From contig NZ_JAGEOJ010000002.1 of the NCBI RefSeq assembly GCF_017573505.1, positions 310,001-374,000 of the forward strand: 64,000 bases of DNA. Direction: 5' to 3'. The DNA comes from Actinomadura barringtoniae (GTDB lineage Bacteria > Actinomycetota > Actinomycetes > Streptosporangiales > Streptosporangiaceae). A program made the translations under genes and the position numbers. The first letter of the stretch is position 1; the number at the start of each line of letters is the position of its first letter. The notes beneath the pieces are model-generated. The model saw nothing but the letters and a program-made list of their open reading frames with translations. It ran no database searches and was not told where the DNA came from. Below are positions 46,913 through 55,655 of this stretch, piece after piece.

Positions 46913-47787
46913 GTCAGCGCCCGAGAACGAAGAACGAACAGGCCCTGCGGACGGAACTGCAGGAACGCGATGACGACCGCGAAGACGATCACCTTGGCCA
47001 GGCTCGCGTCGGTCCAGAACTCGGCGTAGGAGTTCAGCATCCCGAGCGCGACCGCCGCGATCACCGCGCCGCGCAGCTGGCCGAGGCCGCCCGCGACGAC
47101 CACCAGGAACGCGTCCACGATGTAGTAGGTGCCGATCGACGGGCCGACCGGGCCGATCAGGGTCAGCGCGACCCCGGCCACCCCGGCCAGGCCCGAGCCG
47201 ATGAAGAAGGTCAGCTGGTCGGTGCGGGCGGTCGCGACGCCGCTGCACGCGGCCAGCTCGCGGTTCTGCATCACCGCGCGCATCCGGCGGCCCTGCGCCG
47301 AGCGGTTCATGTACGCCCAGACGCCGACCACGCAGGCGAGCGCCAGGCCCATGATGAACAGCCGCGCGTACGGCAGATTGCCGCCGAGCAGCTCGACCCG
47401 GCCGGTCAGCCAGCCCGGCGAGACGACCTGGACGTTCGGCGCGCCGAACAGGTCGCGCGCGGCCTGCTGGAGCACCAGGCTGACGCCCCAGGTGAGCAGC
47501 AGCGTGTCCAGCGGACGGCCGTAGAAGTGCCGCACGGCCAGGCGTTCCAGCAGCCAGCCCATCACGCCCGCCACCGCGAACGCGACCGGCAGGGCGACGA
47601 TCACCGCCTGCGAGCCCGCCCAGTCCTGCAGCATGTAGGCGGTGTAGGAGCCCGCCATGATGAACTCGCCGTGGGCCATGTTGATCACGCCCATCTGGCC
47701 GAACGTGAACGTCAGGCCGAGCGCGACCAGCAGCAGCACCGCGCCGATGCTGAGCCCGATCGGCAGCTGGTTGATCAAGGATTCCAT
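46909..47787 (-). CDS. urtB: Urea ABC transporter permease UrtB
   Basis: 292 residues, LivH-like with eight or so helices. GQMGVINMAHGEFIMAGSYTAYML, RHFYGRPLDTLLLTWGVSLVLQQ and FFIGSGLAGVAGVALTLIGPVGPSIGTYYIVDAFLVV match UrtB. It follows urtA by 18 nt. Confidence 0.94.
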   Translation of the reverse strand: MESLINQLPIGLSIGAVLLLVALGLTFTFGQMGVINMAHGEFIMAGSYTAYMLQDWAGSQAVIVALPVAFAVAGVMGWLLERLAVRHFYGRPLDTLLLTWGVSLVLQQAARDLFGAPNVQVVSPGWLTGRVELLGGNLPYARLFIMGLALACVVGVWAYMNRSAQGRRMRAVMQNRELAACSGVATARTDQLTFFIGSGLAGVAGVALTLIGPVGPSIGTYYIVDAFLVVVAGGLGQLRGAVIAAVALGMLNSYAEFWTDASLAKVIVFAVVIAFLQFRPQGLFVLRSRALT

Positions 47788-47805
47788 GCTCGCTCCTCGG
47801 GACGC

Positions 47806-49038
47806 TCAGGACGAGGCGAGGCCGGACGCCCAGGGGTAGCCCTTGAGATAGGGGTCGGGCTTGATCGGCTCGCCCGAGCTCCAGACCTCCTTGATGAGCC
47901 CGTCCGGCTGAATCACGCCGATCCGCGCGGTCTTGTAGACGTGCTGGTTGGAGCCGTCGATGGTGACCTTGCCCTCGGGCAGGTCCAGGGACAGGCCCGC
48001 CGCGGCGGCCTTGACCTTGGCGACGTCGATGGAGCCGGCCTTGGTGACGGCCGCGGCCCACAGGTGGACGGCGTTGTAGCCCGCCTCCATCGGGTCGGAG
48101 GTCACCGCGCCCTTGTGCTTGGCCGTGAAGGCCTTCACGAAGTCCTCGTTGACCTTGCCCTTGGTGGTCTCGTAGTAGTTCCAGGCCACCGGCTGGCCGG
48201 AGATGTTGGCGACGCCGATGCCCTTGACCTCCTCCTCGGCGATGCTCACCGACATCACCGGCATCTTGGCCGGGTCGCCGAGACCGGCGCTCTTCAATTG
48301 CTTGAAGAACGCGACATTGCTGTCTCCGTTGAGCGTGTTGAACACCGCGTCCGGCTTGGCCTGAGAGATCTTGTTGACCAGAGTGCTGTATTCGGTGTGC
48401 CCGAGCGGCGTGTACTCCTCGCCCAGGATCTCCATTCCATTGGCCTTCGCATAGGCCTTGATGATTTTGTTCGCGGTGCGCGGGAAGACGTAGTCGCTGC
48501 CGACCAGATAGATCTTCTTCTTGCCCTTTTCCTTGAGATAGTCGAGGCCGGGCACGATCTGCTGGTTGGTGGTGGCGCCGGTGTAGAAGATGTACGGGGA
48601 TGACTCCAGTCCCTCGTACTGCACCGGGTACCACAGCAGCGCCTTGTTGCGTTCGAAGACCGGCAGCATCGCCTTGCGGCTGGCCGAGGTCCAGCCGCCG
48701 AAGACGGTCGCGACCTTGTCCTTCTTGATGAGCTTCTGGGCCTTCTGCGCGAACGTCGGCCAGTCGGAGGCGCCGTCCTCGACGACCGGCTGGATCTTCT
48801 TGCCGAGAACGCCGCCCTTGGTGTTGATCTCGTCGATGGCGAGCATCTCGGAGTTCTTCACCGTGACCTCGCTGATGGACATCGTTCCGCTCAGCGAGTG
48901 CAGGATGCCCACCTTGATGGTGTTACCGCCACCGCCGGAACTCGACGAGGAGTCCTTGGAATCTCCGCCGCAGGCCGTCAGAAGCGCGGCGGGCAGGAGA
49001 GCCGCCGCGACCAGCGGTCGCCACATTGAATTGCGCAA
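47806..49038 (-). CDS. urtA: Urea ABC transporter substrate-binding lipoprotein UrtA
   Basis: 410 residues. Lipobox LLTACGG, a Ser/Gly linker, then the binding domain starting [65 protein letters not shown] is the UrtA signature. It scavenges urea at low concentration; no urease genes are in the window. TTG 49038 lies 7 nt after GAGGAG, so it is preferred to an ATG at residue 5 (49026). The upstream 144 bp carries a CTTCGT/ACGAAG dyad (49118-49143) of unknown meaning. Confidence 0.94.
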   Translation of the reverse strand: MRNSMWRPLVAAALLPAALLTACGGDSKDSSSSSGGGGNTIKVGILHSLSGTMSISEVTVKNSEMLAIDEINTKGGVLGKKIQPVVEDGASDWPTFAQKAQKLIKKDKVATVFGGWTSASRKAMLPVFERNKALLWYPVQYEGLESSPYIFYTGATTNQQIVPGLDYLKEKGKKKIYLVGSDYVFPRTANKIIKAYAKANGMEILGEEYTPLGHTEYSTLVNKISQAKPDAVFNTLNGDSNVAFFKQLKSAGLGDPAKMPVMSVSIAEEEVKGIGVANISGQPVAWNYYETTKGKVNEDFVKAFTAKHKGAVTSDPMEAGYNAVHLWAAAVTKAGSIDVAKVKAAAAGLSLDLPEGKVTIDGSNQHVYKTARIGVIQPDGLIKEVWSSGEPIKPDPYLKGYPWASGLASS

Positions 49039-49182
49039 CTATGGACTCCTCACAGAACGGGCCCCGTGCCTTCGTTTTCTGTGACAAGTCTCCGGAATGA
49101 GATTTCCGCCCAAGATCCTTCGTGTTACAAGCGATTTACGAAGATCTCACCGGTATGGGCGTTGCGCTGTGCGATCGTCCGT

Positions 49183-49941
49183 TTAGGGGACCAGCACCGA
49201 CAGGCAGGTGACGCAGCCCTCCAGGGCCTCGAACTCGCCGATGTCGACGGTCGTGACCCGCAGGCCGTCGGCGGCGAGGAGGTCTGCGGTACGGGGCGCG
49301 GAGGTCGACAGGAGGACGTGGTCCTCGCCCAGGACGACGACGTGGGCGCCGGCGGGCTCGGGGGCGACCCGGAGGCCGGGCAGGGCGGTGGTGTCGATCC
49401 ATTCGGGCACGCCGATGAGGGTGCCGTCGGGCAGGGCGGTCATCGCCGACTTCAGGTGCAGGCACCCCTCGACGTCCACCGGGACCACCCGCCGCCCGCC
49501 GAGCAGGTGGGCGAGCTGGCAGATGCCCTCCTCGTTCGTGCGGCCGCTGCGGCCGACGTAGACGGTGTCGCCCGCCTGGAGCACGTCGCCGCCGTCCAGG
49601 GTGCCGGGCTCGGTGATCCACTCGACCCGCAGGCCCAGGTCGCGGACGGCCTTCTCGGCGCCGTCGGCCTCGTCGCGGCGTTCGGGCGCGCCGGAACGGC
49701 CCATGACCGCGATGCCGCCGCTGACGACGGCCATGTCCTCGACGAAGACCGCGTCCGGGCAGGCGTCGGCCGGGGCGACCGCGCGGATCCGCCAGCCCGC
49801 CGAGCGCAGGGCCGCCACGTACGCCTCGTGCTGGCGCGCGGCGAGCCCGGCATCGATCGGGCGGCGTTCCAGGTGCGTGACGATGCCGTCGGAGAGCCGA
49901 GGGCCGGGGCGCCGGACCAGGGCCGTGCCCGCGGCCGTCAC
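49183..49941 (-). CDS. Dimethylarginine dimethylaminohydrolase-like amidinohydrolase
   Basis: 252 residues. DDAH-type enzymes hydrolyse methylated arginines to citrulline and an amine. Seen: DAVFVEDMAVVSG, LDGGDVLQAGDTVYVGRSGRTNEEG, LHLKSAMTAL with the catalytic His, and C-terminal GCVTCLSVLVP with the probable nucleophile Cys246. Arginine-deiminase-like relatives exist, so substrate is inferred. The GTG start overlaps the TerB-like gene (GTGA), an unusual pairing. Confidence 0.85.
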   Translation of the reverse strand: MTAAGTALVRRPGPRLSDGIVTHLERRPIDAGLAARQHEAYVAALRSAGWRIRAVAPADACPDAVFVEDMAVVSGGIAVMGRSGAPERRDEADGAEKAVRDLGLRVEWITEPGTLDGGDVLQAGDTVYVGRSGRTNEEGICQLAHLLGGRRVVPVDVEGCLHLKSAMTALPDGTLIGVPEWIDTTALPGLRVAPEPAGAHVVVLGEDHVLLSTSAPRTADLLAADGLRVTTVDIGEFEALEGCVTCLSVLVP

Positions 49942-50549
49942 CGGGCCGCGCCCTCGGTGGTGACGATGACGCCGAGCGCGTGCGCGCGCGACATGCCCAG
50001 CAGGTGCGCGACGTGATGGAGGGCCTGCCGCTCGGTGTCGCTGAGCGGCCCGTCGGCCAGGCCGACCCGGACCGCCTGGGACAGGAACCACTCCTTGGCC
50101 TCGACGGCGAGCTGGGCGCCCGCGAGGGACACCTCCTCCTCGAGGAACTCGGCGCGCAGGCTCAGGTCGGCCTCGACCGCCTCGTCGTCGTACCGGCGCT
50201 CGCCATAGCCCTGAACGGCCTCGATGGCGCGCCTGCGAGCCTCGACCGACTCCGCGTCGCCCGCCCGCAGGGTGAGGCTGGCGGCGGCGCGCATCCCGGC
50301 GGGGAGGGCGGCGGCCAGCTGCTGCGTGGTGGGGGCGCGGAGCACCGAGACGCCGAAGCGGGTCCGGCAGGTGCGGCACTCGACCGCCTCGCCGACCCTG
50401 TTCAGGGGGATCGCGGGGAGGAAGAACAGCGTGAACCAGCGGCGCCCGGCGCGGCGCCGGTAGGCCCTGTCCCCGCCGCACTGGGGGCAATGGAACGTCC
50501 CCTCACTTACCGTGCGGAAGAACACCGAAAAGCCAAAAATAAGCAACAA
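49938..50549 (-). CDS. Zinc-ribbon plus TerB-like domain protein
   Basis: 203 residues. Residues 1-65 hold a hydrophobic start (LLIFGFSVFF) and a zinc ribbon of two CxxC pairs (CPQCGG near 21-24, CRTCRTRFG near 58-61). A hydrophobic stretch, FTLFFLPAIPLNRVG, lies between them. Residues about 80-203 form a helical TerB-like domain ending with GLADGPLSDTERQALHHVAHLLGM. TerB domains occur in tellurite-resistance and membrane-stress complexes. TTG start at 50549 behind GGAGGAG. Role unknown. Confidence 0.75.
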   Translation of the reverse strand: MLLIFGFSVFFRTVSEGTFHCPQCGGDRAYRRRAGRRWFTLFFLPAIPLNRVGEAVECRTCRTRFGVSVLRAPTTQQLAAALPAGMRAAASLTLRAGDAESVEARRRAIEAVQGYGERRYDDEAVEADLSLRAEFLEEEVSLAGAQLAVEAKEWFLSQAVRVGLADGPLSDTERQALHHVAHLLGMSRAHALGVIVTTEGAAR

Positions 50550-50650
50550 CGGAGCTCTCCTCCCAAACCGGTCTCCCCCACAACGTACCGATCCTCGGCA
50601 CCCGACGTGGCCGACCCGGTCAAGCCGGTCCCGCCCCTTACGCTGTGTTC

Positions 50651-51331
50651 ATGAGCAGTGACCTGGGCTCGAACAGGCCGTCCTCGCGCCCGCGACCGGA
50701 TTTCCTACCGCCCGAGGAAGACGCCGGAGGAGCCTCCGCCGCGCCCGCCATCGAGGCCGACGACGAGGTCACGGCCGATTCCGCCGAGGACGGCGAGGGC
50801 CGCGAGGCCCGTGAGCGGCGGCCCGGACGGCGCCGCCCGGGGATCTGGTGGAACCTCGCGATGATCGTTTCGGCGGCGGGCTTGCTCGTGTCGGCGTTCC
50901 TGCCGTGGGTCAGCGCCCAGGTGACGGTCGACGCGTTCGACCAGACGGTGGTCCAGGATCTCGGCGACGCGGCGGGCATCGAGGTGGACACCATGGTCGT
51001 GGTCGTCCCGCTGCTCGCGCTCGCCGCGATGGCGATGGCCTTCTGGGGGCTGGTCGCCCGCGACTCCCGGGTCACCGCGCTCACCGCGATCCCCGGCGCG
51101 CTGGCGCTGCTCAGCTGCGGGATCTTCCTGATGCGGCTCGGCGACGCCCGGGACGAGATGAACGACCAGCGGCTGATGCCGTTCGACATCTCCCCCGCCT
51201 ACGGCTGGTACGTCGCGCTGGGCACCGCGCTGCTGGTGCTCGGCCTCGGGCTGGTCGGCCCGCTGGTCAGTCGAAGAAGCCCAGGCGGCGCAGCTGCTTC
51301 GGATCGCGCTGCCAGTCCTTCAGCACCTTGA
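50651..51331 (+). CDS. Actinobacterial membrane protein of unknown function
   Basis: 226 residues. A long acidic, Pro/Ala-rich cytosolic N-terminus (about 65 residues, ending RRPGRRRPGIWWN) precedes four hydrophobic segments, with LVSAFLPWVSAQVTVDAFDQT after the first, a layout seen in Trp-associated small membrane proteins. ATG 50651; GTG 50645 also possible. The last 65 bp overlap the convergent era gene, so the C-terminus RRSPGGAAASDRAASP is read antisense to era codons. Family not identified. Confidence 0.7.
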   Translation: MSSDLGSNRPSSRPRPDFLPPEEDAGGASAAPAIEADDEVTADSAEDGEGREARERRPGRRRPGIWWNLAMIVSAAGLLVSAFLPWVSAQVTVDAFDQTVVQDLGDAAGIEVDTMVVVVPLLALAAMAMAFWGLVARDSRVTALTAIPGALALLSCGIFLMRLGDARDEMNDQRLMPFDISPAYGWYVALGTALLVLGLGLVGPLVSRRSPGGAAASDRAASPSAP

Positions 51332-52184
51332 TCCGCAGGTCCAGGAAGACCTTGGTGCCGAGCAGGGCCTCGATCTGCTTGCGCGCCCGGGTGCCGACCT
51401 CGCGCAGCCGCTCGCCCTTGTGGCCGATCACGATGCCCTTCTGGCTGGGCCGCTCGACGAACAGGTGCGCATAGATGTTGATCATGTCGTCGCGGCCCTC
51501 GCGCGGGCCCATCTCGTCCACCACGACGGCGATCGAGTGCGGCAGCTCGTCCCGCACGCCCTCCAAGGACGCCTCGCGGATCAGCTCGGCGATCAGGATC
51601 TGCTCGGGCTCGTCGGTGAGGTCGCCCTCGGGGTAGAGCGGATAGCCCTCGGGCAGGTGCGAGATCAGCACGTCCGCCACCGTCCCGACCTGGAAGTCAC
51701 CCGCGGCCGAGCACGGCACGATGTCGGCGAACTCGCCCAGCTCCCCCACCGCCAGCAGCTGCTCGGCGACGCGTTCGGGCGGGACCAGGTCGGTCTTGGT
51801 CACGATCGCCACGATCGGGGTCTTCTTGATCCCGGCCAGCTCGCGGGCGATGTACTTGTCGCCGGGGCCGATCTTCTCGTCGGCGGGCACGCAGAACCCG
51901 ATCGCGTCCACCTCGGTCAGGGTGGAGCGGACCAGGCTGTCCAGCCGCTCGCCGAGCAGGGTGCGCGGCTTGTGCAGGCCGGGGGTGTCCACGACGATCA
52001 GCTGGGCGTCGGGCCGGTGCACGATGCCGCGGATCGCCCGCCGGGTGGTCTGCGGCCGGTTGCTGGTGATCGCCACCTTGGTGCCGACCAGGGCGTTCAT
52101 CAGGGTCGACTTGCCCACGTTCGGCCGCCCGACGAAGCAGGCGAAGCCCGATCGGAAGCCCTCGGCACTAGTCTCGGCAGTCAC
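51267..52184 (-). CDS. era: GTPase Era
   Basis: 305 residues. Binds 16S rRNA and assists 30S maturation. G motifs: GRPNVGKST (19-27), TTRRAI, DTPGLH, TKTD and CSAA; the C-terminal KH domain shows INIYAHLFVERPSQKGIVIGHKGERLREVGTRAR. GTG start at 52184. It is tail-to-tail with the membrane protein gene and overlaps it by 65 bp. Confidence 0.97.
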   Translation of the reverse strand: MTAETSAEGFRSGFACFVGRPNVGKSTLMNALVGTKVAITSNRPQTTRRAIRGIVHRPDAQLIVVDTPGLHKPRTLLGERLDSLVRSTLTEVDAIGFCVPADEKIGPGDKYIARELAGIKKTPIVAIVTKTDLVPPERVAEQLLAVGELGEFADIVPCSAAGDFQVGTVADVLISHLPEGYPLYPEGDLTDEPEQILIAELIREASLEGVRDELPHSIAVVVDEMGPREGRDDMINIYAHLFVERPSQKGIVIGHKGERLREVGTRARKQIEALLGTKVFLDLRIKVLKDWQRDPKQLRRLGFFD

Positions 52185-52196
52185 CCGACCAGGATC

Positions 52197-55100
52197 TCAC
52201 GCGGCCGGGGTGCCGAGTCCGTCCAGGGACTCGCGTGCCGTGCCGGCCCAGTGAACGGCGCCGATGCGCTCGGCCACGGCGGCGGCCTGCCGATAGTGCC
52301 CGGCGGCGGCCACCGGACGGTCGAGGAAGACCGCCAGGTCGCCGAGGATCTGGCCGACCGGGCCGATCGAGGCGACGGCGCAGGCCCCGCCGGTGACGTG
52401 GTCCTCGTACGGCAGCAGCGCCTCGTACACCTCGGCCGCGGTGACCCGGTCGTTCAGCGCGAGCGCGCGCAGGCCGCGGAACGCCATGACCAGGTCGAAG
52501 AAGTAGTCGCGCCGGACCGGGCCGAGGCCCGTGACGATCCGGCGGGCCTCGTCGTCCCGCCCCACCGCGGCCAGGGTCAGGGCGTAGAGGTCGGCGGTGG
52601 CGCTGACGTGCGGCCAGCGCCGCCACAGCCACTCGGCCTCGTCGAGGAGCTCGCCGAGCCGGCCCTGCGCGAGGCGGATGCTGTAGATGCCGACCAGTTC
52701 CATGCCGCGCTCGTTGCTCCAGATGCCGGTACGGCCGATCGCCGTGCTGACCTCCTCGTAGGCCTGCGCGGCCTCGTCCAGGCGCGCCCCGTACACGTGC
52801 GAGAGGGCGCCGAACCAGCCCGCGATCATCCCGAGCAGGGGCAGGCCGTGCTGTTCGGCGAGCCGGAGCCCGATCTCCTTGTGGCGGCGCGCCGCCTCGT
52901 GGTCCAGGCAGGCCAGCGAAGAGAACTGCAGCTGGAAATGGGCCAGCACGCGGTAGGTGTCCAGGTCGTGGGCGGTGGCCAGGTCGAGCAGCTCAGCGGC
53001 GGTGCGGCGCCGTTCGTACCGGTCGCCCGCGGTCCGGTAGCTGTTCAGGTAGAGCCCGTTGAGCGCGACGGCCAGCAGCTCGGGGACGCCCAGGGCCCGC
53101 GCCGCCCGGACCGCCTCGCGGGCCGTTTCGAGGGGGCGTTCGCCGGGCTCGCCCTCCAGCTCGATGGCGAGGCTGTTCAGCAGCCGTACGCGCAGGTCCT
53201 CGTCGCGCTCGTCGTACCCGTCCAGCCCGGCCAGGGCCTCGTCGACGGCGGCGATGACCTGGGGATCGACCGTGCCGTACTCGCGTGAGGTCCACAGCGT
53301 CGGCACATCGAAGCAGACGATGCTGCGGCCGAGGAGCCGCGGATCGCCGGTCGCGGCGGCCGCGGCGATGGTGTCGCGGCGCCGCTCGCGGGCCGCGACG
53401 ACGTGGCCGGACAGCGCCAGGGCGCGGATCGCGGCGATGTCCAGCTCCAGCCGGTCGACCGGCCCGGCGATCTCGGCGGCGCGTTCCCAGAGGTCGGCGG
53501 CGGCCTGGAAGGCGTAGCGGGCCTCGGCGGCCTCGGCGGCGAGCCGCGCGTAGTGGACAGCCTTGGCCGGGTCGTCGCCCGCCTCCAGCAGGTGGTGGGC
53601 GATCGCGGCGGACTCGTCCGGGCGGCGCTTCTCCAGGGCGGCCGCGACCCTGCCGTGCACGCGCGTGCGGCGCATCTGGGAGAGCCCGTCGTAGAGGGTG
53701 TCGCGGACCAGCGCGTGCGCGAACCGCACCCGTCCCGGCCCGGGCTCGGTGACCAGGCCCGCGGCGAGCCCGGCCTCCACGGCGTCGATCACCGCGTCCT
53801 CGTCGCCGCCGGACACGTCGGTGAGGACGCCCAGATCGACGTCGCGGCCGGCGACGGCGGCGTTGCGCAGCACGGACTGGGCCGGGACGGGCAGCACGCC
53901 GACCCGGCGGCGCAGCACGTCGCCGACGCCCGTGGGCACGCTCCGGGTGGCCGCGCCCGCTCCCTCGGCGTCCAGGAGGCGGGCGGTCTCGCGGGTGAAG
54001 AACGGGTTGCCGCCGGTCCGTTCGGCGATCGCGGCGAGCTCGACGGCGCCGACCTCGGCCGAGCAGAACGCCCGGACCAGCTCGGCCACCTCGGCCCCGG
54101 CCAGGCCGTCCAGCTCCAGGCGCAGCGGCTCCAGGCGGGCGAGCACGGCCAGCGCGGCCGCGAGCGGCCCGCCGGTCTCGGTCGTACGGAACGTCCCGAC
54201 GATCAGGACGCGATGGTCGCGCAGGCGGGCCGGGAGCTGGCTGAGGAGCGCCAGCGTCCCCTCGTCGGCCCAGTGGAGATCGTCCAGGACGATCAGGAGC
54301 GGGGCCCGGTCGGCGAGGCCTCCGAGGTAGTCGGCGACGGCCAGGTGGAGGCGGAACCGGCCGGTGAGCATGTCGGACGACCCGCCGTCGGCGGCGGTCG
54401 CGTCGTCGAGGAGGGGCCGCAGGCGCTCACCGAGATCGCCTTGGGGCGGCGCGGCGGCCGTCAGCTCGTTCAGCAGTTCGGTCCAGGGCCAGGCGGCGGG
54501 GGCGCCGCCGGTCTCCGGGGCCCTCCCCCAGGCGCAGGTCCAGCCGTCGCCGGACAGGTCCGCGGTGAGCTGCTCGATCAGAGCGGTCTTGCCCATGCCC
54601 GCGTCGCCGCTGACCAGGACCAGCCCGGATCGGCCCTCCGCGGCGTCCCGTGCGGCGGCTTGGAGGCGTGCCGCCTCGTCCAGGCGGCCGACGAACAGCG
54701 GTGGCGGCTGTTGCCTCGGTGCCGTGGCGGCGGGCGCTGGGGCTCTGGTGGGTTCGAGAACCGGTGCCTGAGCGAGGATGTCGGCTTCCACGCGCCGGAG
54801 CGCGGGGCCTGGATCGACGCCCAGTTCGTCGGCGAGCGCCTGGCGGGCCCGGCGGAGCGCGCCCAGGGCGTCGCCCTGGCGGCCCGTCCGGTAGAGGGCC
54901 AGGGCCAGCAGGCGCCAGGCGTCCTCGCGGAGCGGATTGGCCGCCACGTGGGATTCCAGGTCGGGCACCGCCTCGGCGGCGGCTCCGAGGCCCAGCATGG
55001 CCTCCGCGCGGCGTTCGAGGGCGATCCGGAGGCGTTCCTCAAGGCGGGACGCCTCGGTGGCGGCCCAGGACAGCTCGGTGAACTCGGCGTACGCGGGGCC

Positions 55101-55517
55101 GCGCCATTCGGTCAGCGCCCGTTCGGCGCGGCTGCGGGCGGCCTGGAGATCACCCGCCTGGAGCAGCTCTCCGGCCTCGTCGACGGCTGCGTCGAACCGC
55201 CACACGTCCACGTGCTCGGCCGGAAGACGCAGCGCATAGCCGGGCGGGGCCGTCACCAGGACCTGGGCGGGCGTACGGGGCGGGCGGCCGGGCTCGAGGG
55301 CGCGGCGCAGGTGGGAGACGAACGACTGGAGCCCGGCGGACGCGCGCGGCGGCGCCTCCCCCACCCAGAGATCGTCGACGAGACGTTCGGCGGGCACCAT
55401 CTGGCCACGGGCGACCACGAGCCTGGCCAGCACCGAGCGCTGGCGCGGCCCGCCGAGATCGGCCGTCTCCCCGTTCACTGAGGCTTCGAACGGCCCCAGA
55501 ACCCGTACATCCGCCAC
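52197..55517 (-). CDS. AfsR/SARP-like regulator with BTAD, AAA ATPase and helical repeat domains
   Basis: 1106 residues. Residues 1-95 form an OmpR-type winged helix (GGPRQRSVLARLVVARGQMVPAERLVDDLW, LRLPAEHVDVWRFDA), 95-240 the bacterial activation domain (BTAD), about 275-560 a STAND/AAA ATPase with Walker A SGDAGMGKTALI and Walker B LLIVLDDLHWADEG, and the rest TPR-like helices. Such proteins activate secondary metabolism or development genes. GTG start. No biosynthetic cluster adjoins it; a family 1 hairpin lies 63 bp upstream of its start. Confidence 0.9.
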   Translation of the reverse strand: MADVRVLGPFEASVNGETADLGGPRQRSVLARLVVARGQMVPAERLVDDLWVGEAPPRASAGLQSFVSHLRRALEPGRPPRTPAQVLVTAPPGYALRLPAEHVDVWRFDAAVDEAGELLQAGDLQAARSRAERALTEWRGPAYAEFTELSWAATEASRLEERLRIALERRAEAMLGLGAAAEAVPDLESHVAANPLREDAWRLLALALYRTGRQGDALGALRRARQALADELGVDPGPALRRVEADILAQAPVLEPTRAPAPAATAPRQQPPPLFVGRLDEAARLQAAARDAAEGRSGLVLVSGDAGMGKTALIEQLTADLSGDGWTCAWGRAPETGGAPAAWPWTELLNELTAAAPPQGDLGERLRPLLDDATAADGGSSDMLTGRFRLHLAVADYLGGLADRAPLLIVLDDLHWADEGTLALLSQLPARLRDHRVLIVGTFRTTETGGPLAAALAVLARLEPLRLELDGLAGAEVAELVRAFCSAEVGAVELAAIAERTGGNPFFTRETARLLDAEGAGAATRSVPTGVGDVLRRRVGVLPVPAQSVLRNAAVAGRDVDLGVLTDVSGGDEDAVIDAVEAGLAAGLVTEPGPGRVRFAHALVRDTLYDGLSQMRRTRVHGRVAAALEKRRPDESAAIAHHLLEAGDDPAKAVHYARLAAEAAEARYAFQAAADLWERAAEIAGPVDRLELDIAAIRALALSGHVVAARERRRDTIAAAAATGDPRLLGRSIVCFDVPTLWTSREYGTVDPQVIAAVDEALAGLDGYDERDEDLRVRLLNSLAIELEGEPGERPLETAREAVRAARALGVPELLAVALNGLYLNSYRTAGDRYERRRTAAELLDLATAHDLDTYRVLAHFQLQFSSLACLDHEAARRHKEIGLRLAEQHGLPLLGMIAGWFGALSHVYGARLDEAAQAYEEVSTAIGRTGIWSNERGMELVGIYSIRLAQGRLGELLDEAEWLWRRWPHVSATADLYALTLAAVGRDDEARRIVTGLGPVRRDYFFDLVMAFRGLRALALNDRVTAAEVYEALLPYEDHVTGGACAVASIGPVGQILGDLAVFLDRPVAAAGHYRQAAAVAERIGAVHWAGTARESLDGLGTPAA

Positions 55518-55579
55518 AATGCGACCAGCCTAAACCGCCTCGGCCGAGGTGCCGCGCCGGGTGGGCGTGCCGCAGAACC

Positions 55580-55644
55580 ACGCCGATCTTGCTCTCAGCG
55601 CCCTATTCGCCCCCGGGAAAGGGCGCTGAGAGCAAGATCGGCGA
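55580..55644. repeat. Family 1 dispersed hairpin, copy 3
   Basis: Arms 55580-55604 and 55620-55644 with a 15-nt loop unlike the other copies. Pairing is perfect except the outermost A-A. Position 17 is C-G as in copy 2. It lies 11 nt beyond the MMPL stop and upstream of the AfsR-like gene. Confidence 0.95.
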
Positions 55645-55655
55645 GTTGGGAGGGG

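Noticed and set aside
49039..49182. GlnR nitrogen-control boxes upstream of urtA
   Set aside because: GTAAC and GTCAC half-sites occur, but the paired GAAAC halves are missing or degenerate, so I do not call them.
53403..55481. A 692-codon plus-strand frame opposite the AfsR-like gene
   Set aside because: Gly/Val/Gln-rich shadow translation; the minus strand carries recognisable BTAD and Walker motifs.
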